From JBGPIT01 sp041485125 (lineage in GTDB: Bacteria > Desulfobacterota > Binatia > UTPRO1): 15,792 nt of DNA. The position numbers were made by a program, and so were the translations under genes. Where the stretch lies: positions 1 to 15,792 of the forward strand of contig JBGPIT010000073.1 of NCBI GenBank assembly GCA_041485125.1, read 5' to 3'. The notes below the pieces were generated by a model that saw only the letters and a list, made by a program, of their open reading frames with translations, was not told the DNA's origin and did no database searches. Below are positions 15,096 to 15,792 of this stretch, piece by piece (within the stretch, counting starts at the first letter, position 1; each line of letters starts with the position of its first letter).

Positions 15096-15280
15096 GAAGG
15101 GATCCGTATAGCCTACGGCGGCCGGGGTTGGCTCGACCTCGGCTGCCGAACGCGCGACGAGACCCCGCGGGCCCTGCCGCGGCCTGCGGGGTCTCCGTAT
15201 CCTGCCGAGCGATGAGCCTCCCTATGGCGCGTTGCTCATGCCCAGAACCCGTCGACCACGGGTGTCATACGGATCCTTTC
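15096..15280. repeat. Inverted-repeat-bounded non-coding segment between convergent genes
   Basis: GAAGGGATCCGTAT (15096-15109) and ATACGGATCCTTTC (15267-15280) are inverted copies matching at 13 of 14 positions. Part of the match is helped by GGATCC being a palindrome. Inside lie three hairpins (15121-15143, 15159-15195, 15247-15263) and no credible gene. No target-site duplication is evident at the outer edges, so a miniature mobile element is only a possibility. Confidence 0.4.
15121..15195 (+). terminator. Two-hairpin candidate terminator of the hydrolase gene
   Basis: The first hairpin pairs GCCGGGGT (15121-15128) with ACCTCGGC (15136-15143), including one G-T pair. The second pairs GAGACCCCGC (15159-15168) with GCGGGGTCTC (15186-15195) perfectly, and GGGCC with GGCCT inside it extends the stem to 15 bp around loop CTGCCGC. 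There is no T tract after either, so intrinsic termination is uncertain despite the stability. Confidence 0.5.
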
Positions 15281-15354
15281 AATTGCGCGCCTCGTCGTAA
15301 GCGCCGCCCGCCTGACAGGACGATCAATTCGACGCGGACTCGTCCGTCGAGGCC

Positions 15355-15792
15355 TCAGTGCTTGAGGGCGCTCTGCTCATTCATCCAGACCAGCTCGCGC
15401 GCGACGGCCTCGCGCTCGTGGGCGAGGTACTCGCGGATGGCGTGCGCCAGGCGCGGGTCACGGACGTAGTGCATGCTGGTCGTCGGGCGGGCGTCGAAGC
15501 CGCGCAGATGCTTGAACTCGCCGCCGGCGCCGGGCTCGAAGCGGCCGATCCCCTCACGCAGGCAGTACTCGATCGCGGCGTAGTAGCAGACGTTGAAGTG
15601 CAGGTAGCGGAGCTCCTCGAAGGTGCCCCAGTAACGCCCGTAGAGGACGCCGTTCTTGCGGACGTTGAACGTGCCGGCGACGAGCTCGTCGCCGCGCTGC
15701 GCGACGATGAAGCACAGGCGCTGCTTCCAGCGCCGGCGGAGCAGCTTGAAGAGCGCGGCGTTCAGGTACTGCTGGCCCCAGTAGAGCTTGTC
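15355..15792 (-). CDS. DUF482/COG3146 GNAT-like acyltransferase family protein, C-terminal part
   Basis: The minus frame is open from the window edge to a TGA at 15355-15357 and gives 145 residues; the N-terminal part lies beyond 15792. Family features are clear: DKLYWGQQYL, a beta segment CFIVAQRGDELVAGTFNV, then LYGRYWGTFEELRYLHFN, the adjacent tyrosines of VCYYAAIEYC, and RFEPGAGGEFKHLRGFDARPT. This is the hallmark block of the DUF482 ('peptidogalycan biosynthesis' COG3146) group, whose fold is related to GNAT and FemAB acyltransferases. The substrate is unknown; a link to cell-wall or aminoacyl transfer is by family name only. It converges with the hydrolase gene across 260 bp, and no partner gene is visible. 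Confidence 0.85.
   Translation of the reverse strand, partial: DKLYWGQQYLNAALFKLLRRRWKQRLCFIVAQRGDELVAGTFNVRKNGVLYGRYWGTFEELRYLHFNVCYYAAIEYCLREGIGRFEPGAGGEFKHLRGFDARPTTSMHYVRDPRLAHAIREYLAHEREAVARELVWMNEQSALKH

Noticed and set aside
15128..15469. 113-codon + strand ORF in the gap after the hydrolase gene
   Set aside because: It runs through hairpins and then antisense into the DUF482-family gene, and has no ribosome site or recognisable sequence.

Overview
This window is high-GC DNA from a bacterium with a Gram-negative type of gene content. It carries ten protein-coding genes, two of them cut by the window edges, and no rRNA, tRNA or CRISPR array that I can see. Housekeeping genes (fabF-type ketosynthase, metF, clpS-clpA) sit among three secreted, cysteine-rich proteins. 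The Cys repeats (C-x-D-G-x-x-C units and Myxococcus-type CGxGxxxxxEECD units), the DHFxCYK repeat domain and the many GC-driven shadow ORFs suggest a deltaproteobacterial-like lineage, such as Myxococcota or the uncultured Binatia/Desulfobacterota group. This placement is inference from style, not from a marker gene.

Layout. 1-1176 (+) is the 3' part of a secreted Cys-rich protein gene that ends in a two-hairpin terminator. 1412-4714 (-) holds three genes, read in this order: a secreted protein with nine Cys-rich units, a FabF-type 3-oxoacyl-ACP synthase with its own promoter, and a small membrane-anchored protein with a carbohydrate-binding-like fold whose start overlaps the end of fabF. 4715-4922 is a divergent control region. 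4923-8201 (+) is a large hybrid sensor kinase (TM-sensor-TM-PAS-HisKA-HATPase-REC-REC-HPt). It converges on metF (8222-9103, -). clpS (9233-9559) and clpA (9560-11953) then form a tight operon that supplies the N-degron adaptor and unfoldase for ClpP. 12227-15094 (+) encodes a 955-residue secreted protein: four DHFxCYK repeats, two Myxococcus-type Cys units and a serine alpha/beta-hydrolase domain. 15355-15792 (-) is the C-terminal part of a DUF482/COG3146 GNAT-like protein.

No gap exceeds 300 bases. Three gaps hold recognisable structure. 4715-4922 has a promoter whose -35 box lies inside an inverted repeat, plus an extended -10. 11954-12226 has a promoter, a 16-bp tandem repeat, a 9-bp leader hairpin and a strong Shine-Dalgarno site. 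15095-15354 has three hairpins, with the region bounded by a 14-bp near-perfect inverted repeat. In 1262-1411 I see nothing convincing.

The most unusual content is the multi-domain hydrolase with its structured leader. In one of its four repeat units both cysteines are lost together, which points to one disulfide per unit. No classical defence or mobile system is visible. The apparent biology is envelope and extracellular proteins set beside ordinary core metabolism and proteostasis.
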